Assembly (NCBI GenBank): GCA_000687975.1
Contig: JIAB01000001.1
Span: 310,001 to 374,000 of the forward strand
Reading direction: 5' to 3'
Length of the DNA: 64,000 nt
From: Lachnospiraceae bacterium AC2031
GTDB lineage: Bacteria > Bacillota > Clostridia > Lachnospirales > Lachnospiraceae
In this document: positions 8,679 through 17,923 of the stretch, in pieces
Layout: every line of letters starts with the position of its first letter
How positions within the stretch are numbered: position 1 is the first letter of the stretch
Position numbers and translations under genes: made by a program
Notes under the pieces: generated by a model
Told to the model about the DNA's origin: nothing
Database searches by the model: none
Seen by the model: only the letters and a program-made list of their open reading frames with translations

Positions 8679-9896
8679 TTACAGTACCGCCTTTGGACTC
8701 TTATCCTTTGGTCTATAACCCTTTTCAGCAAGAGTCTTCATAATCTTCTCTTTATGTTCAGGACCAAACGCTTCCATAGTTATCTTAAGCTCAACAGCAG
8801 CATTTCTGTTAAGAGATACGAACTGATTGTGCTCCAGCTCGATAACATTTCCCTGAAGCTCCGCAATAAGCTGTGATACCTTCACAAGTTCACCTGGCTT
8901 ATCAGGAAGAAGAACCGATACAGTAAAGATACGGCTTCTGGCAATAAGTCCATTCTGAACAACAGATGAAAGTGTGATAACGTCCATGTTACCACCAGAG
9001 ATGATTGCAGCAACCTTCTTACCTTCTGGCTTCAGATGCTTAAGAGCAGCTACTGTAAGAAGTCCTGAATTCTCAGCTATCATCTTGTGATTCTCGATCA
9101 TATCGAGGAATGTAACTATAAGCTCACTATCTTCAACAGTGATTATCTCATCGATATTCTGCTGAATGTATGGGAATATCTTCTCACCAGGAGTCTTAAC
9201 AGCTGTACCATCAGCGATAGTATTTACTCCATCAAGAGTTGTTACCTCACCCTTCTCAAGAGATGCCTTCATGCAGGCAGCCCCAGCAGGCTCAACACCG
9301 ATAACCTTGATTGATGGATTAAGCATCTTCGCAAGTGTTGCAACACCTGTTGCAAGTCCACCACCACCGATAGGAACTAAAATGATATCTACAAATGGCT
9401 GTTCTTTAAGAATCTCCATAGCAACTGTACTCTGACCAGTAGCTACATCAAGATCATCGAAAGGATGAACGAATGTTGATCCCTGCTCCTCAGCAAGCTT
9501 AAGTGCGTAGTTGCAGGACTCATCATATACATCTCCGTAGAGGATAACTTCTGCGCCATAACTCTTTGTACGATTTACTTTGATAAGTGGTGTTGTAGTA
9601 GGCATAACGATTGTTGCCTTTACACCATATGCCTTTGCTGCATACGCAACACCCTGAGCATGGTTACCAGCAGATGCTGTTACAAGACCCTTCTCTCTAT
9701 CCTCTTCAGAGAGCTGACTTATCTTATAATATGCTCCTCTTATCTTATATGCTCCAGTAAGCTGCATGTTTTCAGGCTTAAGGAATACCTTATTACCTGT
9801 CAGATTACTGAAATATTCACTTTCTACAAGGCCCGTGTTACGAGCCACCTTTGAAACTATCTCGTATGCTTCTTCACATTTCTCTCTTGTTATCAT
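8679..9896 (-). CDS. ilvA: Threonine ammonia-lyase (deaminase)
   Basis: 405 residues. PLP-dependent fold type II enzyme that converts threonine to 2-oxobutanoate and ammonia. The PLP lysine lies in LTGAYKIRGAYYK (about residue 50), the phosphate-binding loop is GGGGLATG (about 176-183), and SGGNMD precedes a C-terminal ACT-like domain (about 325-400, beginning FTVSVLLPDKPGELVKVSQL). The single ACT domain and length fit the short TdcB/IlvA form of Firmicutes. It could serve isoleucine synthesis with ilvN/ilvC at 24.6-26.2 kb or catabolism; position in a housekeeping operon does not decide. 22 bp follow ftsY. Confidence 0.92.
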   Translation of the reverse strand: MITREKCEEAYEIVSKVARNTGLVESEYFSNLTGNKVFLKPENMQLTGAYKIRGAYYKISQLSEEDREKGLVTASAGNHAQGVAYAAKAYGVKATIVMPTTTPLIKVNRTKSYGAEVILYGDVYDESCNYALKLAEEQGSTFVHPFDDLDVATGQSTVAMEILKEQPFVDIILVPIGGGGLATGVATLAKMLNPSIKVIGVEPAGAACMKASLEKGEVTTLDGVNTIADGTAVKTPGEKIFPYIQQNIDEIITVEDSELIVTFLDMIENHKMIAENSGLLTVAALKHLKPEGKKVAAIISGGNMDVITLSSVVQNGLIARSRIFTVSVLLPDKPGELVKVSQLIAELQGNVIELEHNQFVSLNRNAAVELKITMEAFGPEHKEKIMKTLAEKGYRPKDKSPKAVL

Positions 9897-9918
9897 TTTC
9901 CTTTACCTCTATAGTGAA

Positions 9919-10878
9919 TTATTCATCATCTTTGTCGGTATACTCATCGGCAAGGATTTCTTCATCAGACTTAAGATCAAAGTCTGAGAAAAGCGCATTG
10001 ATATATTCATCTGGATCAAACTTCTGAAGATCATCAATCTTCTCACCAACACCTATATATTTAACAGGCACGTTCAGCTCAGACTGAATAGCTACAGCAA
10101 TACCACCCTTAGCTGTTCCATCAAGCTTTGTAAGAATAATTCCGTTGATCTCAGTAACAGTTGAAAACTGTCTTGCCTGCTCAAGAGCGTTCTGACCAGT
10201 TGAACCATCAAGAACGATCATAGTCTCAACATAACACTCTGGATATTCTTTGGAAATGACACGACGCATCTTTGCAAGCTCGTCCATAAGGTTCTTCTTA
10301 TTATGAAGACGTCCAGCGGTATCAATAAGAGTTATATTGGTCTTACGAGCTCTGGCAGCCTGTACTGCATCGTGAACTACTGCAGAAGGATCAGCTCCTT
10401 CACTGTGTGCGATAATATCAACTCCTGATCTTTCAGCCCATGTACGAAGCTGATCGATAGCTCCGGCTCTAAATGTATCTGCTGCTGCAAGAAGTACTGA
10501 GCGCCCCTGGTTCTTATACTGGGCAGCCAGCTTTCCAATAGATGTAGTCTTGCCAACTCCATTTACTCCGATAATAAGCATTACAGTCTTTGCATCCTCA
10601 AAGCAATATGCATTATCCGGAACATTCATCTGATCGCGCAGGGAATTCATTACAAGTTCCTTACATTCAGAAGCATCTTTAATACCAAGTTCTTCAACCT
10701 TTTCGCGAAGGTCATCTATAACCTTCTCTGTGGTTTCAAATCCCATATCAGCTGAGATAAGAGTTTCTTCAAGCTCATCGTAGAAGTCATCATCAATCTC
10801 AGTTGTCTGCTTGAATACATTTGATATGCTGTTGCTGGTCTTCATCAGACCTTCTTTAAGTCTTTGGAAAAATCCCAT
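9919..10878 (-). CDS. ftsY: Signal recognition particle receptor FtsY
   Basis: 319 residues. SRP GTPase that docks ribosome-nascent chain-SRP complexes at the membrane translocon. The N domain (about 1-85) is followed by the G domain with GVNGVGKTTSIGKLA (G1, about 104), AADTFRAGAIDQLR (I-box region), DTAGRLHNK (G3, about 187) and TKLDGTAKGG (G4/G5, about 248). The acidic A domain of E. coli FtsY is absent, as usual in Gram-positives; the acidic stretch is instead at the C-terminus (DFDLKSDEEILADEYTDKDDE region). Lies 38 bp after smc in the conserved rnc-smc-ftsY order. ffh is not nearby. Confidence 0.97.
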   Translation of the reverse strand: MGFFQRLKEGLMKTSNSISNVFKQTTEIDDDFYDELEETLISADMGFETTEKVIDDLREKVEELGIKDASECKELVMNSLRDQMNVPDNAYCFEDAKTVMLIIGVNGVGKTTSIGKLAAQYKNQGRSVLLAAADTFRAGAIDQLRTWAERSGVDIIAHSEGADPSAVVHDAVQAARARKTNITLIDTAGRLHNKKNLMDELAKMRRVISKEYPECYVETMIVLDGSTGQNALEQARQFSTVTEINGIILTKLDGTAKGGIAVAIQSELNVPVKYIGVGEKIDDLQKFDPDEYINALFSDFDLKSDEEILADEYTDKDDE

Positions 10879-10916
10879 ATTATAATTATCTCCTAATAGT
10901 ATAAACCTAAAATGGT

Positions 10917-13900
10917 TTAGTCATCTAGTTTATCTTCGATAAGGTCTACAGATACAAGAGTGGATACACCCTTCTCCTGCATGGTGATACCATAGAGTCG
11001 GTTAGTCTGCTCCATAGTACCCTTTCTATGTGTGATAACGATAAACTGTGTATGCTTTGTCAGTTTATCTAGATACTTTGCAAATCTGCTTACGTTAGAA
11101 TCATCAAGCGCAGCCTCAATCTCGTCAAGAAGACAGAATGGAGATGGCTTCAGACTCTGAATTGCAAAAAGAAGTGATATAGCTGTAAGTGACTTCTCAC
11201 CACCGGACAGCTGCATCATGTTCTGAAGCTTCTTTCCAGGTGGCTGGGCATTAATAATAATACCTGTCTCAAGAAGATCTTCCTCATCTACAAGGATAAG
11301 TGAAGCCTTACCACCACCGAAAAGCTCCTTGAATACCTTGTTGAACATAACCTGAATATCCTGGAACTTCTCTGCGAAGGTTTCCTTCATTGCTTTATCA
11401 AGATCTGCAATGATTCTTCTAAGGTTATTCTCAGCCTCGATAATATCATCATGCTGTTCCTTAAGAAATTCATATCTTTCTGCTACTTCTTTATATTCTT
11501 CGATAGCATTTACATTTACATCACCAAGACTACGGATCTTCTGCTTAACAGCATTCATCTCTTTCTTCAGAGCAACAGGATCCTCATAGTCCTCAGTCTT
11601 AAGCTGCTCAGCAGAGCTGTATGTAAGCTCATACTCTTCCCACATGTAGTTAGAAGCCTTATCTTTTTCTTCCTCTAACTTTTCAATGTTCAGTTTAAGT
11701 GAATATGCAGCCTTTTCAAGACCATTTATATCTGCTGAAAGCTTCTCACGCTTACTGAAGAAATCCTTATGATTCTTATTAATATCATCCTTTTCCTGAA
11801 TGAATCCAGCAAGCTTTTCAGTCTCAGATGTAATAAGCTCATTGTTCTTCTGCTTTGTAGCCTCAAGATTCTTTAATTCTTTCTCAAAGTTATTAACATT
11901 ATCTGAGTTATTCTCAAGCCTTTCCTCGAAAGAACCAATATCCTCCTGATACTGATCGATCTCAGACTGATATCTCTTTATATCTTCTACCAGGTGATCA
12001 AGTCTATTCTTATCACCTTCAAGAGAAAGAGTAGCCTTAGTAAGCTTATCCTCTTCAGCATGCTTCATATCATTCTTCTGAGAAAGTTCAATCTCCAGCT
12101 TGGCAATTGCAGACTCTCTTTCAGAGATAGAATTCTCATGCTGCTTTCCTGTATCAAAGAGTTCCTTCTTGTTTGAATCGATAGTTTCAATCTGCGATTC
12201 AAGTTCAGTATTCTCTTTCTTAATGCTGGCAAATGTAGATTCAATAGCTGCCAGCTTTTCATTAACATTTGAAAGACCGATAGATACAGAGTTCTGATCA
12301 ATAGAAAGCTTCTGTATACGGTTCATAAGATTCGTACGTTCCTCACGAAGAGTCTCTCGTCTCATAGTGAGATTTGCATCCTCTTCCCTGGATTTACGAA
12401 GCTTATTGTTTGTCTCACCAATCTGCTGCTGAATATCTTCAAGTTCTCTCTTACGACCAAGAAGATTACTTGAGTTTCTAAATGCACCACCAGTCATGGC
12501 ACCACCTGGATTAATAAGTTCTCCAGTAGGAGTAACCAGACGGAGTGACTGATTGTACTTCTTTGAAATCTTTATAGCATTATCAATATTATCTACAACG
12601 ATACTTCTTCCAAGAAGACTCTCGATAATATTCTGATATTTCTTATCTGTATTAACCAGCTGAGAAGCAACACCGATAACACCCCTTTCAGAAAGTGCAT
12701 CAGGGCTTACATTTCCTCTCTTAACCACACTTGTAATAGGGAGAAATGTGGCTCTACCCAGTTTATTTTCACGAAGGTAAGCAATCATCTCTTTAGCTGT
12801 ATGCTCATCCTCAGTAACAATGTTCTGGATGCTGGCACCAAGTGCTGTTTCAATAGCTGTCTCATATTCCTTATCAACAGAGATGATATCAGCTACAACA
12901 CCGACAACCTTGGAGTTCTTAGACTTCTTCTCCATAACCTTCTTGATACTCTGACCATAGCCTTCATATCTTTCGGTAAGGTTACGTAAACTCTCATAAC
13001 GAGACTGCAGACTTATAACTGTCTGATTATATTTCTGCATCTCAGACTTAACTGTAGTTGCTCTATCAGAAACAGATCTAAGTTCTGACTCTGTCTTTGC
13101 AAGTTTTGCTCTATCCTTCTCAAGAGAATCATTAACACTATTTAATTCTTCCTCAAGAGTAACCTTCTCTGCTTCTGCCTGAGACTTCTCACTTGTCTCA
13201 GAGAGATACTTTGACTTAAGCTCAGTCTTTCTGAGACTGATATTCTCAAGCATAGTATCATATCTTGCAATCTTCTCTTTAAGATTACCACCTGCGTTAA
13301 TAAACTCTAAGATATCTGACTTAGCTGTCTCAATCTTTGCAGCAACCGCAGCTTCAGCTTCTTCAGCCTTAGCAACAGAAGCCTTAAGAGATTCAACGTT
13401 CTGTGACTCAGTCTTAAACTGATTCTCAGCTTCCTGTTTTCTCTCAAGAAGTCCTGCCTTCTCATTTTCAAGATCAGCTATCTTAGACTTTACTCTCTCT
13501 ATCTGAGTGTTAATCTCGGCAGTAATAACGCCTTCAGAAGAAATACGCTCATTTACAACTCGTATCTCACCATCAGCATGCTCATTTTCAAGTTTCTTTT
13601 CATTTATTACCTGCTGACAAGCTTCTATCTTATGAGATAGTTCTTCAAGAGTTTCCTCAAGTCTGTCATACTCAGCCTTAGTGAAGTCGAATTCTTCTCT
13701 AAGTCTTTCAGTGTCAGCCTCTGTAATATCAAGATTCTTCTTATTTTCGTCAAGCTTTGTTCTGATCTTATCAACTTCAATAAGGAACGAGTTAATGTCC
13801 AGAACCTTCTGTCTATCCTTAAGTTCAAGATATATCTTAGCCTTCTCGGACTGCTCACGAAGAGGTTCAACACGTTCTTCCAGTCCTGATAAGATATCAT

Positions 13901-14474
13901 TTACACGGTTCAGGTTCTGATGTTCCTGATCCAGCTGTTTCTCAGTAAACTGTTTATTCTTCTTATACTTAACAATACCTGCAGCTTCATCAAAAAGCGC
14001 ACGTCTGTCATCCGGCTTATCAGAAAGAATACGTTCAATCTGACCCTGTCCAATGATAGAGTATCCTTCTTTACCGATACCTGTATCAAAGAAAAGAGCT
14101 GACACGTCCTTAAGACGTGAAACAGTTCCATTAATCAAATATTCACTTTCTCCCGAACGATATACTCTACGGGCAACTGTTACTTCATTATAATCTATAG
14201 GAAGGGAATGATCAGAATTATCAAGGGTAATTGCAACATAGGCTGCAGCCTGAGGTTTTCTCTGCTCAGTACCAGCAAAGATAACATCCTCCATCTTGGA
14301 TCCACGGAGCTTGGATGCACTCTGCTCACCTAGAACCCATCTAACCGCATCGGCTACATTTGACTTACCAGAACCATTAGGTCCGACAATTCCTGTTATT
14401 CCTTGTTCAAATCGAAAATCAATCTTATTAGCAAATGATTTAAAACCATTTACCTCAATACTCTTTAGATACAT
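10917..14474 (-). CDS. smc: Chromosome segregation protein SMC
   Basis: 1185 residues, full length. ATP-driven DNA loop extruder and condenser acting with ScpA and ScpB, both encoded at 28.5-29.9 kb here. The N-terminal ATPase half has the Walker A GIVGPNGSGKSNVADAVRWV (about 29-48); long heptad-rich coiled coils run from about 170 to 500 and 680 to 1000; the hinge lies between, with the GGAMTGGAFRNSSNLL segment; the C-terminal half carries the ABC signature QLSGGEKSLTAI (about 1083) and Walker B FCLLDEIEAALDDSN (about 1106). Twelve bp follow rnc. Confidence 0.98.
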   Translation of the reverse strand: MYLKSIEVNGFKSFANKIDFRFEQGITGIVGPNGSGKSNVADAVRWVLGEQSASKLRGSKMEDVIFAGTEQRKPQAAAYVAITLDNSDHSLPIDYNEVTVARRVYRSGESEYLINGTVSRLKDVSALFFDTGIGKEGYSIIGQGQIERILSDKPDDRRALFDEAAGIVKYKKNKQFTEKQLDQEHQNLNRVNDILSGLEERVEPLREQSEKAKIYLELKDRQKVLDINSFLIEVDKIRTKLDENKKNLDITEADTERLREEFDFTKAEYDRLEETLEELSHKIEACQQVINEKKLENEHADGEIRVVNERISSEGVITAEINTQIERVKSKIADLENEKAGLLERKQEAENQFKTESQNVESLKASVAKAEEAEAAVAAKIETAKSDILEFINAGGNLKEKIARYDTMLENISLRKTELKSKYLSETSEKSQAEAEKVTLEEELNSVNDSLEKDRAKLAKTESELRSVSDRATTVKSEMQKYNQTVISLQSRYESLRNLTERYEGYGQSIKKVMEKKSKNSKVVGVVADIISVDKEYETAIETALGASIQNIVTEDEHTAKEMIAYLRENKLGRATFLPITSVVKRGNVSPDALSERGVIGVASQLVNTDKKYQNIIESLLGRSIVVDNIDNAIKISKKYNQSLRLVTPTGELINPGGAMTGGAFRNSSNLLGRKRELEDIQQQIGETNNKLRKSREEDANLTMRRETLREERTNLMNRIQKLSIDQNSVSIGLSNVNEKLAAIESTFASIKKENTELESQIETIDSNKKELFDTGKQHENSISERESAIAKLEIELSQKNDMKHAEEDKLTKATLSLEGDKNRLDHLVEDIKRYQSEIDQYQEDIGSFEERLENNSDNVNNFEKELKNLEATKQKNNELITSETEKLAGFIQEKDDINKNHKDFFSKREKLSADINGLEKAAYSLKLNIEKLEEEKDKASNYMWEEYELTYSSAEQLKTEDYEDPVALKKEMNAVKQKIRSLGDVNVNAIEEYKEVAERYEFLKEQHDDIIEAENNLRRIIADLDKAMKETFAEKFQDIQVMFNKVFKELFGGGKASLILVDEEDLLETGIIINAQPPGKKLQNMMQLSGGEKSLTAISLLFAIQSLKPSPFCLLDEIEAALDDSNVSRFAKYLDKLTKHTQFIVITHRKGTMEQTNRLYGITMQEKGVSTLVSVDLIEDKLDD

Positions 14475-14486
14475 GATATCATCCTG

Positions 14487-15179
14487 TTAATTAGTATTTT
14501 TCAGGGCGAGAATAGTCTTATGAGCCGCAACCTGCTCAGCCATCTTCTTCGTATGGCCTACCCCCACCTCGTACTGCTTTCCATCTATAGAAGCAGCATA
14601 TTCATAGAGCTTATTATGCTCTGGGCCTGTGGCAGAAACCAGAATATATTCTACCTTTGAGCCCCTGCTTTGGGCATACTCCTGAAGTATTGACTTAGCA
14701 TCGTAAAATGTAGAACGATGCTCAATATCAGTAAAGAGGAACTTATCAATATATTTCTCAGCCTCCTCAATACCACCATCAAGATATATAGCTCCCAGCA
14801 CAGATTCAAAAAGATCGCAGAGAATTGATGACCTGTTCTTTCCACCAGTAAGTTCTTCACCGTGGCTCAGATACAGATACTCACCAAATCCATAATCTCT
14901 TGTGATCTGTGACAATGTATATTCACATACAAGACTTGCTCTCAGTTTTGTTAGTTCGCCTTCTGACTTCTCAGGATACTTAAGGAACAGTTCTTTACTG
15001 GCAACAAACTGAAGTATAGCGTCACCAAGGAACTCATATCTCTCATAGGACACCTCATCGCCGCCATGCTCATTTGCATAGGACTTATGAGTAAAAGCTG
15101 TATCCAGGTGAGATTTATCCTTAAAATGATACCCAAGAACCTCTTCAAAGGCTGTGTAATCATTCTTCAACGTTCTCAA
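14487..15179 (-). CDS. rnc: Ribonuclease III
   Basis: 230 residues. Double-strand-specific endonuclease for rRNA and mRNA processing. The catalytic domain carries the RNase III signature YERYEFLGDAILQFVASKEL (residues about 40-59) and the second acidic cluster DLFESVLGAIYLDGG (about 116-130). A double-stranded RNA-binding domain begins at about 160 with DAKSILQEYAQSRG. The start appears to be TTG at 15179, overlapping the end of plsX by 20 bp and preceded by AAAGG; a second TTG three codons in is the alternative. Overlap and lack of a good separate site suggest translational coupling to plsX. Confidence 0.96.
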   Translation of the reverse strand: MRTLKNDYTAFEEVLGYHFKDKSHLDTAFTHKSYANEHGGDEVSYERYEFLGDAILQFVASKELFLKYPEKSEGELTKLRASLVCEYTLSQITRDYGFGEYLYLSHGEELTGGKNRSSILCDLFESVLGAIYLDGGIEEAEKYIDKFLFTDIEHRSTFYDAKSILQEYAQSRGSKVEYILVSATGPEHNKLYEYAASIDGKQYEVGVGHTKKMAEQVAAHKTILALKNTN

Positions 15180-16173
15180 ATCCTTTTATTATTTTTCCAC
15201 TAACATCATTCTTTACGAAGGATACGCACTGATCAATAGCTGAGATAACCTCATTCTCCTTGGAGTTACCATGAATCTTTACTACCAGACCTTTAAGACC
15301 AAGTAGTGGAGCGCCACCCTTATCAGAAGCATCAAACTTCTGAAGTGTCTTCTTCATACTCTTCTTAATAAGTACTGCTCCAAGCTTACTTGTGAATGAT
15401 GCAAGAAAAGCACCCTTCAGCTCACGAAGGATCATCTTAGAAAGACCTTCATAAAGCTTGATGATAACATTTCCTACGAATCCATCAGCAACAATAACAT
15501 CCGCTTTTCCATAAGGGATTGCACGTGCCTCGATAGAACCGATAAAATTAACCTTCTTATTTGTTTTCAGCTGAGCATATGCAGCTTTTACAAGAGAATT
15601 GCCCTTCTCTTCCTCAAGTCCAACGTTGGCAACCGCAACTCTTGGATTCTTTACGCCGCAGACTTCTTTCATATATATAGAACCCATCTCAGCAAACTGA
15701 ACAAGAACCTCTGGTTTAACATCTACATTTGCACCACAGTCAAGAAGAAGTGATGGTTCTCCAGAAGTAGGAAGAAGATGTGCAAGTGGAGTTCTCTTTA
15801 CTCCCTTTGCCCTTCCAACAACAAACTGGCCACCAGCCAAAATTGCACCTGTACTTCCAGCAGAGATAAATGCATCTGCCTTGCCCTTCTTAAGTAAAGA
15901 GAGACCAACAACAAGAGAAGAATCCTTCTTCTCACGAACAGCCTGAACAGGTGGTTCATTAAGACTCACCTCTTCGCTGCAATCTATTACTTCGAGACGA
16001 TCCTTATCATACTCGCATTCACCCAGAATTAGATCTATCTCTGATTTATGTCCAGTAAGAAATATCTTAACATTCTTATGATTTTTTAGCCCCTGGATAG
16101 CGCCCTTCACACATACATAAGCGCCATTATCTCCACCAATGGTATCTATAACGATATTTATCTTATCACTCAT
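15160..16173 (-). CDS. plsX: Phosphate acyltransferase PlsX
   Basis: 337 residues from ATG 16173, chosen because GGAGGAG lies seven bases upstream and the product then begins MSDKINIVIDTIGGDNG, the family start; an upstream frame to 16206 would add eleven poorly fitting residues. PlsX converts acyl-ACP and phosphate to acyl-phosphate for PlsY, which is encoded at 31.0 kb. Family marks include AFISAGSTGAILAGGQFVVG (about 100) and ADGFVGNVIIKLYEG (about 225). It opens the run of ten closely spaced genes that ends with the nitroreductase. acpP, often the next gene in Clostridia, is absent. Confidence 0.96.
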   Translation of the reverse strand: MSDKINIVIDTIGGDNGAYVCVKGAIQGLKNHKNVKIFLTGHKSEIDLILGECEYDKDRLEVIDCSEEVSLNEPPVQAVREKKDSSLVVGLSLLKKGKADAFISAGSTGAILAGGQFVVGRAKGVKRTPLAHLLPTSGEPSLLLDCGANVDVKPEVLVQFAEMGSIYMKEVCGVKNPRVAVANVGLEEEKGNSLVKAAYAQLKTNKKVNFIGSIEARAIPYGKADVIVADGFVGNVIIKLYEGLSKMILRELKGAFLASFTSKLGAVLIKKSMKKTLQKFDASDKGGAPLLGLKGLVVKIHGNSKENEVISAIDQCVSFVKNDVSGKIIKGFENVEE

Positions 16174-16213
16174 GGATAAACTCCTCCTACGATATAGGTA
16201 CGACAACTAATAC

Positions 16214-16242
16214 ATTCTAGACTATATGAAGATTTAATGCAA
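16214..16242 (-). promoter_or_regulatory. Promoter of the plsX operon
   Basis: On the minus strand TTGCAT (16237-16242), a 17-base spacer and TAGAAT (16214-16219), followed by a short leader and the GGAGGAG site. Placed between the rpmF terminator and plsX. Confidence 0.7.
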
Positions 16243-16253
16243 GACGAAATAAT

Positions 16254-16285
16254 CAAAAAAGCAGACCATATAATAGTCTGCTTTA
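16254..16285 (-). terminator. Terminator after rpmF
   Basis: Stem aagcagac / gtctgctt (16259-16266 with 16276-16283), then on the minus strand a run of T residues. It separates rpmF from plsX, which in many Firmicutes are co-transcribed. Confidence 0.75.
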
Positions 16286-16317
16286 TTGTTTCAATATTAG
16301 GCTTTATATTGCAAGAA

Positions 16318-16497
16318 TTAATCTACAGCAATGATCTCCTTCTGACCATATGAACCACAGCTCTTGCATACTCTATGAGGCATCATAAGCTCGCCGCACT
16401 TTGGACACTTAACAAGATTTGGAGCAGTCATCTTCCAGTTTGCTCTTCTCTTATCACGTCTTGCCTTTGATATCTTATTCTTAGGACATATTGACAT
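16318..16497 (-). CDS. rpmF: 50S ribosomal protein L32
   Basis: A short gene of 59 residues beginning MSICPKNKISKARRDKRRAN and ending CGSYGQKEIIAVD. The four cysteines of the zinc-ribbon form are seen as CPKC (residues about 31-34) and CKSC (about 44-47), so this is the C+ zinc-binding type. GGAGGTGT stands a few bases before ATG 16497. It has its own consensus promoter and terminator. The usual upstream partner yceD (DUF177) is not present; ackA is directly upstream. Confidence 0.96.
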   Translation of the reverse strand: MSICPKNKISKARRDKRRANWKMTAPNLVKCPKCGELMMPHRVCKSCGSYGQKEIIAVD

Positions 16498-16559
16498 ACC
16501 GAATACACCTCCTTCAAACGAAACTTGGTTTTCTCTTGGTTTTTAACCACACTCGACAA

Positions 16560-16588
16560 ATTATACTTATTATGCGAGCACTTGTCAA
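16560..16588 (-). promoter_or_regulatory. Consensus promoter of rpmF
   Basis: Minus strand TTGACA (16583-16588), 17-base spacer, TATAAT (16560-16565): a perfect sigma-70/SigA-type promoter between ackA and rpmF. The 60-base leader contains a repeated AACCAAG motif. Confidence 0.85.
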
Positions 16589-16617
16589 TAACAATTTTTA
16601 AAATTTATAAAGATATA

Positions 16618-17814
16618 TTACTTTACAAGCTCAAGTGTTTCTCTAGCGATTGTAAGTTCCTCATTTGTCGGGATAACAACAACCTTCACCTTAGAATCTG
16701 CTGACTGAATCTCTACCTCATCACCATGTGTTGAATCATTGAGTGACTTATCATACTTAACACCAAGATAATCGAAGTAATCAAGGATAGCTCCTCTGAT
16801 CTTAGCATCATTCTCACCGATACCAGCAGTAAATGCAATAAGATCAACACCGTTCATAGCTGCTGCATATGCACCAACAAGCTTAACAGCACTATATACG
16901 AATGCCTGGAATGCTATCTCACATCTCTTATCACCTGCATCTCTACCTGCATCAATATCTCTACAGTCACTTGACTTACCTGAAAGACCAAGAAGACCTG
17001 ACTTCTTATTAAGGATATTAAGAACCTCATCAGCTGAAAGATTTTCCTTATCTGCAATAAACTGTACAATAGCTGGATCGATAGAACCACTTCTTGTACC
17101 CATTACAAGACCCTCAAGTGGTGTAAGACCCATAGATGTATCTACTGACTTACCACCCTTAACAGCTGTGATACTAGCACCACCACCAAGGTGACATACG
17201 ATAACCTTTGTATCCTCAGCTGACTTATCAAGATGTGTAAGAGCCTTCTTTGATACATAGCTATGGCTTGTACCATGGAAACCATAACGTCTGATCTTAT
17301 AATCTTCATAGTATGAATATGGAATTCCATAGAGAAATGCTTTCTCTGGCATTGTCTGATGGAAAGCAGTATCAAACGTTACGCACTGTGGTGTAGTTGG
17401 CATAAGCTTCTGGCATGCACGAATACCAAGAAGGTTAGCTGGGTTATGAAGTGGAGCAAGATCCGAGATCTCTTCGATCTGCTTAATTACTTCATCAGTT
17501 ACAAGAACTGTCTTATCGAAGTACTCACCGCCGTGAACTACTCTATGTCCAACTGCATCTATCTCATCAAGCGATGAAACAGCTCCATCCTCTGGGCTTA
17601 CAAGAACATCAATAACAGCCTTAAGAGCTACACCATGATCTGGCATATCGATATCCTTTTCCTTCTTCTCTCCTGTCTTAGAACTGTCATACTTAAGATG
17701 ACCGCCTGCACCAATTCTCTCGCAAAGTCCCTTTGCAAGAACACCTTCTGTATCAGAATCAATAAGCTGATACTTAAGTGATGTTGAGCCCGCATTAATA
17801 ACTAGAATCTTCAT
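16618..17814 (-). CDS. ackA: Acetate kinase
   Basis: 398 residues, typical length. Interconverts acetyl-phosphate + ADP and acetate + ATP, the energy-yielding end of acetate fermentation. Family signatures are the N-terminal VINAGSTSLKYQLI (residues 4-17, ATP/acetate site) and the central FHGTSHSYVSKKAL (about 178) with GLTPLEGLVMGTRSG (about 230). A GGAG site precedes ATG 17814. The usual partner pta is not adjacent in this window; the neighbours are rpmF (downstream) and a diguanylate cyclase unit that ends in its own terminator upstream. Confidence 0.97.
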   Translation of the reverse strand: MKILVINAGSTSLKYQLIDSDTEGVLAKGLCERIGAGGHLKYDSSKTGEKKEKDIDMPDHGVALKAVIDVLVSPEDGAVSSLDEIDAVGHRVVHGGEYFDKTVLVTDEVIKQIEEISDLAPLHNPANLLGIRACQKLMPTTPQCVTFDTAFHQTMPEKAFLYGIPYSYYEDYKIRRYGFHGTSHSYVSKKALTHLDKSAEDTKVIVCHLGGGASITAVKGGKSVDTSMGLTPLEGLVMGTRSGSIDPAIVQFIADKENLSADEVLNILNKKSGLLGLSGKSSDCRDIDAGRDAGDKRCEIAFQAFVYSAVKLVGAYAAAMNGVDLIAFTAGIGENDAKIRGAILDYFDYLGVKYDKSLNDSTHGDEVEIQSADSKVKVVVIPTNEELTIARETLELVK

Positions 17815-17849
17815 AGTCTATATCTCCTTTAATATGAATTAACTATTAC

Positions 17850-17888
17850 GAAAAATAATATAGGTGTCAATAAAAATTGACACCTATA
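17850..17888 (-). terminator. Terminator after the diguanylate cyclase gene
   Basis: Perfect 12-bp stem ataggtgtcaat / attgacacctat (17860-17871 with 17876-17887), four-base loop, followed on minus by TATTATTTTT. Confidence 0.85.
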
Positions 17889-17923
17889 TATATTACTTCA
17901 ATATACTTTTATATTCAATAGAT

